DNA of 64,000 nt, taken from positions 2,875,735-2,939,734 of the forward strand of contig NZ_CM001489.1 of assembly GCF_000262465.1 (NCBI RefSeq), written 5' to 3'. Positions 8,394 through 17,458 of the stretch are shown piece by piece. Numbering within the stretch: the stretch's first letter is position 1; each line of letters starts with the position of its first letter. The notes beneath the pieces were generated by a model. The model was not told where the DNA came from. It saw nothing but the letters and a program-made list of their open reading frames with translations, and made no database searches. Source of the DNA: Frankia sp. QA3 (GTDB lineage Bacteria > Actinomycetota > Actinomycetes > Frankiales > Frankiaceae). Both the position numbers and the translations under genes were made by a program.

Positions 8394-9271
8394 CACGCCG
8401 AGACCTCGACGAATCCGTTCTTGAGGGCTACCGCCCCGCCGTCGACGACCGATTCGAAGGCATAGCCCGCGGTGCCGCCCGCGTCGCCGGCGGCCCACAA
8501 CCGCGTGGTCAGGGTCTGGCTTGGCTGCACGATCCGGCTGAAGCGCACCGCCAGACGCCGGAGCCGGGTCGGGTCGTCGTCGCAGGTGTGCCGGATCAGG
8601 CCCCGAGTGGCGAACGCCAGGGTGCACAGGCCGTGGTTGATGATTCCCGGCAGGCCAGCCCGCCGGGCGAACTCGTCGTCGGTGTGGATCGGCATGAAGT
8701 CCCCAGAGGCCTGTGCGTACCTGGGGGGAGTGTCCGGATCGAAGGTCCGCTCGAAAACGGCGAGCGGCGGGGCGTCGAGGGTGCCCGGCGGCACGAAGCG
8801 CGCGGGCGCGCCCCCACCGACCGGCCGCGAGGTCCGCGCCTTACGCATGATCACGGTGACGAACTGCTCCACCACGAGCTCACCCGCCCTGGTTCGCGTC
8901 TCGCCCCGGACCGTGATCGTGACGCCGGCCCCGACCGGTCGGAAGCCAACACCGATCGCCCGGGAGACCAGCGTCATCCCCGGCTCGATCGGACGGTGGA
9001 ACCGAAAATCCTGCTCACCGTGCAGCCCGCCCAGCCGGACCTCGTCGTCGGGGATGATCCGCTGCGCGATCGGGTCACAGACCTGCATGGCCGGCACCGC
9101 AGCGAACACCGGCGGAGCGAGGTCACCGCGGACGTGCACCGGCAGGTCGTCGTTGGTCGCCGACGCGTACTGGACCAGCCGCTCCCGCTCGACGACGAAC
9201 TCCTTCTCCTCGCCCCACCGGCCGACCGGCTCGGCGTTGAAGTCGGGCGGCGTGGTCGTCACAGCGGCCAT
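8393..9271 (-). CDS. MaoC-like enoyl-CoA hydratase (double hot-dog)
   Basis: A 292-residue protein with two hot-dog folds. The C-terminal half carries the hydratase motif around YAQASGDFMPIHTDDEF with the catalytic Asp and His, followed by GLPGIINHGLCTLAF. The N-terminal half lacks it and is the degenerate partner domain, as in eukaryotic-type hydratase 2. It should hydrate an enoyl-CoA. With the divergent acyl-CoA dehydrogenase this gives two steps of a side-chain beta-oxidation, and with the next gene an aldehyde oxidation. The ATG at 9271 has AGGAG six bases upstream; the frame extends further but without family sequence. Confidence 0.88.
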   Translation of the reverse strand: MAAVTTTPPDFNAEPVGRWGEEKEFVVERERLVQYASATNDDLPVHVRGDLAPPVFAAVPAMQVCDPIAQRIIPDDEVRLGGLHGEQDFRFHRPIEPGMTLVSRAIGVGFRPVGAGVTITVRGETRTRAGELVVEQFVTVIMRKARTSRPVGGGAPARFVPPGTLDAPPLAVFERTFDPDTPPRYAQASGDFMPIHTDDEFARRAGLPGIINHGLCTLAFATRGLIRHTCDDDPTRLRRLAVRFSRIVQPSQTLTTRLWAAGDAGGTAGYAFESVVDGGAVALKNGFVEVSA

Positions 9272-9313
9272 GTACATCTCCTCAAGAGCGATCCGAGTGG
9301 GCGTCCTCGCATC

Positions 9314-9355
9314 CTGACACATCATCAATGGAATCGTATAGCATTTTGGATTCCA
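9314..9355 (+). promoter_or_regulatory. Promoter and operator of the acyl-CoA dehydrogenase gene
   Basis: A -35-like CTGACA (9314-9319), a 17-base spacer and a -10-like TATAGC (9337-9342) precede the acyl-CoA dehydrogenase gene. The box ATGGAATCGTATA (9328-9340) overlaps the spacer and -10, and TGGAAT (9329-9334) forms an inverted repeat with ATTCCA (9350-9355), 15 bases apart. The same box lies at 6835-6847. The nearby IclR or GntR protein is a likely binder. Confidence 0.55.
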
Positions 9356-9399
9356 GGGACGACATCACCTCGGTCACAGGAAGAACTCGGAGAGTGACT

Positions 9400-10575
9400 A
9401 TGAGTGTTGCAACCCGGCGGGTCCTGCTCCTTGACGAGGAGCAGGACGAGTTCCGGTCATCGGTAAAGGCGTTCGCCCGACCTTTCACCGAGACGTATCT
9501 ACCGCTTGCGCACAGCGACCAGTTTCCCTGGGAGGAGAACCGTGCGCTGGGCCGGCAGGGGCTGCTGGGGCTGGGAGTTTCTGAACGCTTCGGCGGCCAG
9601 GGTGCGACCGGTGGCGTCGACCGGGTCTCCGTCGGCGTGGCCGTGGAGGAGCTGGCCTACGCCAACTTCTACCTGAGCATGCTGGTCTTCCCCAGCGTCA
9701 TGAACGGCCGTCTGCTCGAGGCGCACCTGGCGCCCGAACTGGCCGAGCACTGGCTACCCAGGCTGGTGCGCGGTGAACTCACGGCGAGTTTCGCGTTGAC
9801 CGAGCCCGCCGCGGGGTCGGACGTGGCGAACCTCGCCACCCGGGCACGGCGGGTAGCTGGCGGGTGGCGCATCAGCGGGGAGAAGACCTCCATCACCTCC
9901 GCCCCGCACGCGTCCGCATTCATCACGATGGCTGTCACGGACCCCGAGCGGGGCGCCGGTGGCATCACCGCCTTTTTCGTCCCGCGCGACAGCCACGGTC
10001 TGAGCTTCCAGACCTTCCAGGACGCGGGCTGGCGACCGCTGGGCCGCGGCGCCATCGGCTACCAGGACGTGTTCGTCCCCGACAACCAGGTGCTCGGCCC
10101 GGTCGGCGGCGCGTTCCGCACCGTCATGCGCGGCTTCGACTTCGGCCGGGCGCTGATCGGCCTCACCGTCGTCGGTGCCGCCCGCCGCGCGCTCGACATG
10201 ACGGTGGAGCACGTCCGGGAGCGATACGCCTTCGGCGGCCCCATCGCAGGCCAGCAGGGTGTGTCGTTCCCCGTCGCCGAGCACGCCACCCGGCTCGAGG
10301 CGGCCACCTGGCTGTCCTACCGGGCGCTCGCGCTCGGCGACGCCGATCTGCCGCACACCAAGGAGGCCGCCATGGTCAAGTGGTGGGCTCCCGAGGTCGC
10401 GATCGACACCGTCCGCGACTGCGTCGTCCTCAACGGCCACGGTGCCTTCACCGAAGAGCTCCCCTTCCAGGCGCTGCTACGCGACGTGTCCGCCTTCCAG
10501 CTCGCCGACGGCACCGCGCAGATCCAGAAGACGGTCATCGCGCGTCAGCTCATCGGCCGCCGGTACACCGGTTGA
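9400..10575 (+). CDS. Acyl-CoA dehydrogenase with Asp in the catalytic-base motif
   Basis: A 391-residue flavoprotein with the acyl-CoA dehydrogenase domains in order: N-terminal helices, beta domain with the FAD/substrate segment FALTEPAAGSDV, and C-terminal helices. In medium-chain enzymes the catalytic Glu sits in YEGT; the matching segment here reads LADGTAQIQ, so Asp replaces Glu. This may mark a cyclic or aryl substrate rather than a fatty acyl chain (inference). The ATG at 9400 has GGAGAG five bases upstream. It is divergent from the MaoC/ALDH genes and shares their control region, so it probably works with them. Confidence 0.88.
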   Translation: MSVATRRVLLLDEEQDEFRSSVKAFARPFTETYLPLAHSDQFPWEENRALGRQGLLGLGVSERFGGQGATGGVDRVSVGVAVEELAYANFYLSMLVFPSVMNGRLLEAHLAPELAEHWLPRLVRGELTASFALTEPAAGSDVANLATRARRVAGGWRISGEKTSITSAPHASAFITMAVTDPERGAGGITAFFVPRDSHGLSFQTFQDAGWRPLGRGAIGYQDVFVPDNQVLGPVGGAFRTVMRGFDFGRALIGLTVVGAARRALDMTVEHVRERYAFGGPIAGQQGVSFPVAEHATRLEAATWLSYRALALGDADLPHTKEAAMVKWWAPEVAIDTVRDCVVLNGHGAFTEELPFQALLRDVSAFQLADGTAQIQKTVIARQLIGRRYTG

Positions 10576-10629
10576 CCGACCACCGCTGGAGACGGCGCCG
10601 CCAGACGTCCGCGGCGATCCGTGTCGCCA

Positions 10630-11451
10630 TCACGGCCAGACGTCGCGGACGGCCGCGGTCACGGTGCCGCCCTCGCTGTTCAGCGCGCGGGAGACCGCGT
10701 TGGCACTCGACCGCACCAGCGGCGCCAGCGCGTGCGGCGAGGCTGACCCGTGTCGCACGACGATCCCCACCGCCGCGGCCACGATGCCGCCCGCAGCCCT
10801 GACCGGGGCGGCCACCGAAAGCGCGTCGCTGGTCACCTGCCGGTCGGAGACGGAGAACCCGTTGGCACGCACGTCGGCCAGAACTCGCTGCAGTCTCACC
10901 GGATCGGTGAGGGTGTACTCGGTGAACCGCGGGACACGGCCGTAGACGATCGTGCGCTGTACCTCGGTCGGGGCGTGGGCCAGCAGGACGAGTCCCACGC
11001 CGGTCGCGGTGAGGGCGAACCGACCGCCCGCTCTGGACAGCACCGGTACCGCCCCGGTCCCGGCGATCCGCTCCACGAACACCACCTGGCTGCCTTCGCG
11101 GATCGCGAGCTGCACGGTCTCCCGGGTCACCTGGGAGAGATCTTCCAGGATCGGAAGGGCCAGCTCGCGCAGTCCCTGAGTACGGGGCGCGAGCATCGCG
11201 GTCTCCCACAGGCGCAGTCCTATGCGGTAACGGCCTGTGCTGTCCCGTTCGAGCGCCCCCCAGGCGACCAGCTCCTTGACAATGCGGAACGAGGTGGACA
11301 GCGGCAGGCCCGAGTACCGGGCCAGATCGGTCAGGTTCATCTCGGGACGGCGCTCGGTGAACGCGGCGAGAACCTGTAACGCGCGAGTGACGACAGAGCG
11401 GCTGGCCGCGTCACCCGCGTGGTCGATGCCGTCCTGCAGCGTGCGCTCCAC
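10630..11451 (-). CDS. IclR-family transcriptional regulator
   Basis: A 273-residue regulator with an N-terminal winged helix (about residues 20-75; LTDLARYSGLPLSTSFRIVKEL) and a C-terminal IclR effector domain (about 90-265) with the usual TATGVGLVLLAHAP and SVAAPVRAAGGIVAAAVGI segments. IclR proteins commonly control aromatic-acid catabolism, which fits its position next to this cluster, converging on the acyl-CoA dehydrogenase gene with a 54-bp gap. The GTG start at 11451 has GGAGG five bases upstream. The box ATGGAATCGTATA and its TGGAAT/ATTCCA inverted repeat are candidate targets. Confidence 0.92.
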   Translation of the reverse strand: MERTLQDGIDHAGDAASRSVVTRALQVLAAFTERRPEMNLTDLARYSGLPLSTSFRIVKELVAWGALERDSTGRYRIGLRLWETAMLAPRTQGLRELALPILEDLSQVTRETVQLAIREGSQVVFVERIAGTGAVPVLSRAGGRFALTATGVGLVLLAHAPTEVQRTIVYGRVPRFTEYTLTDPVRLQRVLADVRANGFSVSDRQVTSDALSVAAPVRAAGGIVAAAVGIVVRHGSASPHALAPLVRSSANAVSRALNSEGGTVTAAVRDVWP

Positions 11452-11935
11452 GGCGACCTCCGAGACGGAAACGAGCGTGTCCGGCGGTCGTACCGCCCTG
11501 ATGCCGGCCGGTGACCTCCAGGCACCGGCCGGGGCGCGCGGCGACCGGCGCTCCCGCGAGAACGGTCCGCCGGCAGACGACGATGGCGCCGCCGCCGGGC
11601 GATGCCGTCCTGCGGCCCGTCCGGACGACCCGGCCCTGGCTAACGATTAACCCGGCCCTGACCAACGACTAACAAAATCCTACATAACCTTGCCGATCAC
11701 AACCCCGCATCGTAGGACGGGCGAGACAGGCGGTCCGTGCCGTCGTCGGGCTCGGGCTCGGGCTGGGCTCGGTGCACCAGGATCCTGGTTACTACGTTCC
11801 CGCGCCTGGCTGGCTACATTGCGCGGCTCCACCCGAGACATGTAACATGGGGTAGTTAATGTGCCACTTTTTGTCCGTGTGCACCATGTCGTCACCAGCC
11901 ATGATCAACGGAGGACGCAGGTCGGACTCCGCTGA
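11452..11935. other. Intergenic region, 484 bp
   Basis: No convincing gene or RNA. The right half is less G+C-rich (around 11810-11870) and should hold the divergent promoters of the IclR gene and the large GGDEF gene; I cannot pick hexamers with confidence. Confidence 0.5.
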
Positions 11936-14900
11936 GTGACAATCTCGGCCCACAGAGACGACCATGGCGCAGAGACAGGAGCAACGTCGGAGCCTCGAGG
12001 ACCTGACCAGACGCCGACCGCGCAGGTCGGCTCGGTGCCTCGGATCCAGCATCTACTACGAAGAGCAACAGATCTGCCGCGTAAGGCGGTGTCCAGGGGC
12101 ATCAAGGCACCACGGCAGGGGCTGGCGTCGGGGCGCCAACGCCGCAACGTCCTGCTGCCGTTGGTGACCGGCCTGGTCGCGGTGCTGTTGCTCGCCGCGG
12201 CAGCGCTGGCAGTGGGTTCGTGTCAACTCGGCAGGGCCGAACAGCGACGGCTCGATGACCGCGCTGACCTCGTCGAGAGCACCGCGTCGAACCGGTCGCT
12301 GGCCAACGACCCCCACTACTTCGCCGGGCTGGTGGACCAGGCGGGGTTCTCGTCCGACGACCCGGCGCGCAACCAGCGGCTGTTGCAGATCTTCGAAGCC
12401 GGAGCCAGTGGCAACACCGCCGCCGTGGTGGCGCTGCTCAGGCCGGACGGCACCGCGGCGGCCACCCTGCCAGCCGGCGAGTCGGTCCCCGTGGCCGACC
12501 TCGGGGCAGCATGGCCCGCGGCGCTGGCCGGCCGGCCTGGCTGGACCGACGTGTTCTCCTTCGAGGGACGGCCGCTGCGCGCCGAGCTGGCTCCGGTCGG
12601 CGGATCCGCCCCTTGGGCTGTGCTGGTGCTGATCACCCCCGACGTCGCCGAGCAGCGGTTCAACGAGCAGATAGGTTCTCTCGGTGGCACGACCGGCGGG
12701 CTGTCCGACGTCGACAGCAGGGGTGTGACGGTAGCGTCCTGGGATCCCGACCTCGTCGGGCGGCGCGTCGTCGATCCGGCGCGACTCGACGACGTGCCCG
12801 CCGGCCAGCTCCAGTGGTGGACGGCCGCGATGCCGGCCGGCGCGGTGGAGACGATCTCTGTCGTCCAGCCGCGGACCGGCTACGCCACGGTCTATCAGGA
12901 ACCCGCCGGCCAGCTCTACGCGGACCTGCGGGCACGGCAGTCGAGCCGCGACCGGGCCCTGCTCGCCGTTCTGAGCGCGTCGGTCGCCGTCCTCGTCCTG
13001 TTCGCGGTCGCGCGCGAGGTGACGGCCCGGCGCTCGCGCGCTCGCCTACACGACCTGCTCAGCAACGCGCACGACGTCATCATCCTGGTCCGGGACGGCG
13101 ACACCGTCGCCTTCATGAGCCCGTCGGCCGACCGACTCCTGGGACAGTCCTCCGGTGACTGGCTCGGGCGGCGACTGGTCGATCTGGTGCACGAAGACGA
13201 CCGCGGCATGGTCAGCGAACTCGTCGCCGAGCTGGTCGACGGGCTGTTCGGCGAGTCCGGCACAGCGCGTACCCGCAATGTCCGGCTGCGCACGGCCGAC
13301 GGCGGTTCCCGGTGGTTCGACCTCGAGGCCAGCGACCAGCGAGGCGACCCGGACCTGTTCGGTGTCCTCGTCACGTGCCACGAGGTCGGCGAGCGCAAGT
13401 CACTCGAGGACAGGCTGTCCCACCAGGCCCGGCACGACGCGCTCACCGGCCTGTGCAACCGTGTCACCTTCGTGAACCAGCTGGCTGCCGCGATCACAGC
13501 GGCCAACGAGACCGGCACGAGCTGCGCCGTGCTGTTCGTCGACCTCGACCGGTTCAAGCACGTCAACGACACTCGCGGGCACGATGCCGGTGACGCCCTG
13601 TTGAAAATCGTCGCGAGGCGGATTGGGAGCGCCCTGCGCCCTGGAGAGGTGGCCGCCCGGTTCGGCGGCGACGAGTTCGGCGTGCTGTTGCGCGCGGACG
13701 CGCAGACCGCGCTGGCCGTGGCCCGCCGGGTCGCCGACACCGTCCGGCTTCCGATCGACCTCGGCGACGCCACCGTCCAGGTCGATGCCAGCATCGGCGT
13801 CGCGCTGCCCGAGCCGGGGCAGACGGATGCGGACCAGGTGCTGCGTGCGGCCGACATCGCGATGTACAAGGCGAAGCGGCAAGGTCAGGGACCGCGGGTG
13901 GTGCTGTCCGACGACGTCGCGCGGCCGGTGGCGCCCGCCGCCGTCAGCCCGCGGCCGCCGCCCGGGGACGCGATCGCGACCGACGAAGGCAGAAGGGCGA
14001 CGCCGGTGAAGGCGACGGCGCGCCGATCAACGACGGCGGGCGCGGCGCCCGGCCGCCGGCCGCGGTGGAAGACCCGCGCTCGCCGGCTGGCCCCGCTCCT
14101 GATGGCAGGTGTCGTACTGCTGGCGGTCGTCGCGGTAGGGCTGTGGCAGGAGGTCGCCACCCGTGACTCCACTCGCAGTCAGCGGCTCGTCCAGAACCAG
14201 TCGGTCGCGACCGCCCTCGCCGGCAACGCGTCCTATGTCCTCGATCCGGCGCGGCTGGAGGAAAAGGTGAACGACAACGACTGGTCGTTCGACGACCCCT
14301 CGGCGGACGCCAGAATCCTGTCGAGAATCAGAACCTCGGTGTACGGCGGGCCGGGCTCCGAGCTGTACGTCACCACACTCGACGGACGGGTTCTTGCCGC
14401 CGATCCGGGAAAGGAGCCGTTGACGATCAGCCCGGACAGTCTGGACTGGCGCCTGGCGGCCAGCGGAAACGGACGGTGGGCCGCACCGGTGACGGTCGGG
14501 GGCACCCAGCACGTCTACGGCCTCACCCCGATCAGGCGGGACGGCACAACGGTCGCCGTGCTCGTGATCGCCCGGCCGACCAACAAAGGTCCCCTCATCA
14601 ACGTCCTGCGGTCGTTGCGGCCGCTCGGGCAGGTCAGTTACGTGTTCGCCAGTGGCGTGGCGACGTTCTCCTCCGACGTCGCGCGGTCGGGCGAGCTACT
14701 CGCCGCGCCGGAAGCGCTCGCGGCGGTCCCGGCCGGCCAGGCCGCGCGGGTCACCGCGGGCGTCGAGCGGGACCTGGTGAGTTTCGCCGCGCCCGTCGCG
14801 AGTCTGCCTGGATACTTCGTGCTCTACCAACAGCCAGCGGCGGTTGTGTACCAGGGCCTGGGTGCACCGGTCGCGGTCACCGTGGGCCTGTTCGGCGTGG

Positions 14901-15943
14901 CGGCCGCCACGCTGGTGGGCGTGGCCGTCGCGAACGACCGCCGGCAGCGGGCGGTACGCCGCGAGGCGAGCGAGTTCGCCGCCCTGCTGCGCAACGCCCA
15001 TGACTTCGTCCTGGTCGTCGACGACCAGGACGAGGTCACGTTCGTCAGCTCCGCCGTCAGCGGTCTGCTCGGCCACCAGCCGGACGACTGGCTCGGCCGG
15101 GCTGTCACCGACCTCGCCCACCGCGAGGACGCCGCCGCCCTGCGCACGTTCCTGCACGCCGCCCCGCGGGTGCCACCTCGGCAGTTGCGCGACCTCAGGC
15201 TTCCGACCGCCGAGGGCGGCTACCGGTGGTTCGACGTGATCGCCTCCGACTTCGCGGCCGATGCGGCGCTGTCAGGAACCCTGCTGACCTGCCACGACAT
15301 CGTCGAACGCAAAACCCTCGAGGAGGAACTGGCCAGCCAGGCGAGCCGTGACCCGCTGACCGGCCTGCCCAACCGCTCGGCATTCCGCAGCCGGCTCGCG
15401 GAGGTCGCCTCCAGCCGCAGGGACGAGAGGGGTGAAGATGGCGAACGGGACGACACAAGCGACACGCAGCCGGAGAAGCGACGGTTCGCGGTACTCTTTA
15501 TCGATCTCGACCACTTCAAGCCCGTAAACGACACCTACGGTCACGACGTCGGCGACCAGGTGCTGACGATCGTCGCGATGCGACTCGGCGCGGCCGTGCG
15601 CGTGGACGACAGCGTCGCCAGACTCGGCGGTGACGAGTTCGCCGTCATCGTTCCCCACGGCGACGAGGCATACCTCGCCGATCTCGCCGATCGCATCCTG
15701 CACTCGGTTCGCCAGCCCATCAACTGCCGTGGGACAGACATCACGATCAGCGCGACGATCGGCGGCGCCTTGTCGGCCGTGGACGTCGAAGATCCCACCA
15801 CTGCGGTCCGTGCGGCGGACCGCGCCATGTACGAGGCGAAACGGCGTGGACGCAACCGCACGGTGGTGGCCACCGCCAGCACGGCGGGACGCCTACCAGA
15901 GGCCCGGCCGTCCTCGGTCAGACGGCGCGGGCAAGCTCGGTGA
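11936..15943 (+). CDS. Duplicated membrane PAS-GGDEF diguanylate cyclase
   Basis: A 1335-residue protein built as two copies of one unit: membrane helix, extracytoplasmic sensor, membrane helix, PAS domain, GGDEF domain. Helices lie near residues 72-95, 339-360, 713-735 and 975-1000. Both cyclase sites are intact (RFGGDEF near 576; RLGGDEF near 1231), so both halves should make cyclic di-GMP from GTP. The inhibitory site RxxD five residues upstream is RVDD in the second copy but RPGE in the first, so product feedback may differ. The second GGDEF holds a charged insert of about 25 residues. The GTG start lacks a clear ribosome site; a start up to about 33 codons later is possible. Confidence 0.88.
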   Translation: MTISAHRDDHGAETGATSEPRGPDQTPTAQVGSVPRIQHLLRRATDLPRKAVSRGIKAPRQGLASGRQRRNVLLPLVTGLVAVLLLAAAALAVGSCQLGRAEQRRLDDRADLVESTASNRSLANDPHYFAGLVDQAGFSSDDPARNQRLLQIFEAGASGNTAAVVALLRPDGTAAATLPAGESVPVADLGAAWPAALAGRPGWTDVFSFEGRPLRAELAPVGGSAPWAVLVLITPDVAEQRFNEQIGSLGGTTGGLSDVDSRGVTVASWDPDLVGRRVVDPARLDDVPAGQLQWWTAAMPAGAVETISVVQPRTGYATVYQEPAGQLYADLRARQSSRDRALLAVLSASVAVLVLFAVAREVTARRSRARLHDLLSNAHDVIILVRDGDTVAFMSPSADRLLGQSSGDWLGRRLVDLVHEDDRGMVSELVAELVDGLFGESGTARTRNVRLRTADGGSRWFDLEASDQRGDPDLFGVLVTCHEVGERKSLEDRLSHQARHDALTGLCNRVTFVNQLAAAITAANETGTSCAVLFVDLDRFKHVNDTRGHDAGDALLKIVARRIGSALRPGEVAARFGGDEFGVLLRADAQTALAVARRVADTVRLPIDLGDATVQVDASIGVALPEPGQTDADQVLRAADIAMYKAKRQGQGPRVVLSDDVARPVAPAAVSPRPPPGDAIATDEGRRATPVKATARRSTTAGAAPGRRPRWKTRARRLAPLLMAGVVLLAVVAVGLWQEVATRDSTRSQRLVQNQSVATALAGNASYVLDPARLEEKVNDNDWSFDDPSADARILSRIRTSVYGGPGSELYVTTLDGRVLAADPGKEPLTISPDSLDWRLAASGNGRWAAPVTVGGTQHVYGLTPIRRDGTTVAVLVIARPTNKGPLINVLRSLRPLGQVSYVFASGVATFSSDVARSGELLAAPEALAAVPAGQAARVTAGVERDLVSFAAPVASLPGYFVLYQQPAAVVYQGLGAPVAVTVGLFGVAAATLVGVAVANDRRQRAVRREASEFAALLRNAHDFVLVVDDQDEVTFVSSAVSGLLGHQPDDWLGRAVTDLAHREDAAALRTFLHAAPRVPPRQLRDLRLPTAEGGYRWFDVIASDFAADAALSGTLLTCHDIVERKTLEEELASQASRDPLTGLPNRSAFRSRLAEVASSRRDERGEDGERDDTSDTQPEKRRFAVLFIDLDHFKPVNDTYGHDVGDQVLTIVAMRLGAAVRVDDSVARLGGDEFAVIVPHGDEAYLADLADRILHSVRQPINCRGTDITISATIGGALSAVDVEDPTTAVRAADRAMYEAKRRGRNRTVVATASTAGRLPEARPSSVRRRGQAR

Positions 15944-16032
15944 ACGCGGCTGCCTGTGCGGTGCCAGAAGTCGGCTTGGACCTGTGACCTGGGCTGACGC
16001 GGCGGAGCGGGCTGCCGGCATGATGCCCAGCT

Positions 16033-16362
16033 ATGTCCATCCGCCTGCTCTATCCGATCTTCGTTCGGGTGTGCGGCTGGCTGGTCCTCTTCGGTCGTTC
16101 GTCGGCGTCGAAGGACATCGAGTTGCCCGTGTTGCGGCATGAGGTCGCGGTGCTGCGCCGTACCCGGCCCAAGCCGCGGTTGGACTGGGCGGACCGCGCG
16201 GTGCTCGCCGCACTGATCAGGGTTCTCCCCAAGACGCTGCGAGTGCACCGGCTGGTCACCCCTGGCACCGTCCTACGGTGGCACCGCCGTCTGCTCACAC
16301 GAAAATGGACCCTTCCGCAGCGGACGGGCCGGCCACCGGTCCGCAAGGAGATCGCGACCCTC
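16033..16362 (+). pseudogene. Transposase/integrase N-terminal fragment (rve type)
   Basis: About 110 codons match the start of a common actinobacterial integrase-core transposase (segments LRHEVAVLRRT, RLDWADRAVLAALIR, VTPGTVLRWHRRLLTRKW). The family sequence then stops inside the helix after RKEIATL and unrelated DNA follows, so the catalytic DDE core is missing. It lies just after the large GGDEF gene and marks the left edge of the IS-rich stretch. Confidence 0.75.
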
Positions 16363-16444
16363 ATGGGACAGCAAGCGACTGAAGTTAACCCGATCCTGTT
16401 CACACCTGGGCTCTTTGGGATAATGACCCCGGGGAGGAGTACAG

Positions 16445-16504
16445 GTGCCGAGATCAAAACCGCCGTGCACGGAGGAGTTTCGCCAGCAGATGGTGGATCT
16501 GTAG
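16445..16504 (+). pseudogene. IS3-family orfA, first 20 codons
   Basis: GTG at 16445, with AGGAG upstream, starts a 19-residue reading (KPPCTEEFRQQMVDL) that matches the N terminus of IS3-family OrfA and then ends at TAG. A matching OrfA tail (AFFAQRHQ, stop at 18490-18492) stands just before orfB at 18489. The orfA gene therefore seems split by nearly 2 kb of other IS DNA. Confidence 0.6.
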
Positions 16505-16616
16505 ATGTGCCCAAGCCGTGAAGTTCTGGGCGCGGTCTCGGCTAACGCCCGCAACGAAGGCTTCGCCCAGCTGCCAATTGACAGTGCGTGCCTACCATTC
16601 GAGCTCATTGTAGGCG

Positions 16617-17400
16617 CTTCCTGAAGACTGACCCCCTGCGGTGCTCCGAAAGTTGACCCCCCTGCTTGCGTAGGGAGGTGCTGAAGGTGGAGGACTGGGC
16701 GGAGATCCGTAGGTTGCATCGGGCCGAAGAGGTTCCGATCAAGGAGATCGCCCGGCGGTTGGGGGTCGCGCGGAACACGGTGCGCCGCGCGTTGGCGTCG
16801 GACGCGCCACCGAAGTACGTCCGGGCCCCGAAGGGGTCGGTCGTTGATCCGTTCGAGCCGGCGATCCGGGCGTTGCTGACCGAGTGGCCGCGGATGCCGG
16901 CGCCGGTGGTCGCGGCGCGGATCGGCTGGCCGTACTCGCTGTCGCCGCTCAAGCGCCGGCTGGCGGTGATCCGCCCGGAGTACGTCGGGATCGATCTGGT
17001 GGACCGGGTCGTCTACGAGCCCGGGCAGGTCGCGCAGTGCGACCTGTGGTTCCCCCCGACCCCGGTGCCGGTCGCGGTCGGGAAGGAACGGGTGGCTCCG
17101 GTGCTGGTGATGGCGTTGGGGTTCTCCCGGTTCCTGACCGCGACGATGATCCCGTCCCGGCAGGCCGGGGACATCCTCGCCGGGATGTGGCTGCTGATCG
17201 GCGAGGTCGGCCGGGTGACCCGGACACTGGTCTGGGATAGGGAGGCCGCGATCGGCGGGGGTGGCCGCCCTACCGCGCCGGCGGCGGCGTTCGCGGGCAC
17301 GCTGGCGACCAGGATCCGGCTCGCACCACCGCGGGATCCGGAGTTCAAGGGGCTGGTCGAGCGGGTGAACGGCTACCTGGAGACCTCGTTCCTGCCGGCC
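16617..17400 (+). pseudogene. IS21-family istA, 3' truncated
   Basis: From about 16666 the reading frame encodes an IS21 IstA transposase: N-terminal helix-turn-helix (EIARRLGVARNTVRRAL), then the start of the DDE core (GQVAQCDLWFPP with its first Asp) through LVERVNGYLETSFLP. There it breaks off at 17400, where the 58-bp inverted repeat begins. The downstream istB ATPase gene is absent. Repeated sequence of the kind found at IS21 ends (AAGACTGACCCCC and AAAGTTGACCCCC) lies at 16622-16660, so the left end of the element is probably preserved. Confidence 0.75.
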
Positions 17401-17458
17401 GCGGGCGTGTCATTCCATCCGTGTAAGCCGGAGGTAGACCATGATCGATGTACCTTAG
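17401..17458 (+). repeat. 58-bp perfect inverted repeat, left arm
   Basis: Identical, as reverse complement, to 18410-18467. The IS5-family element lies exactly between the arms and shares their last base. The arms begin GCGGGCGTGTCATTCC. Their origin is not recognised; they continue neither istA nor orfA in a sensible way. Confidence 0.9.

Noticed and set aside
11820-11935. A cyclic di-GMP riboswitch before the large GGDEF gene
   Set aside because: I could not find the conserved core or stems of a known cyclic di-GMP riboswitch class in this leader.
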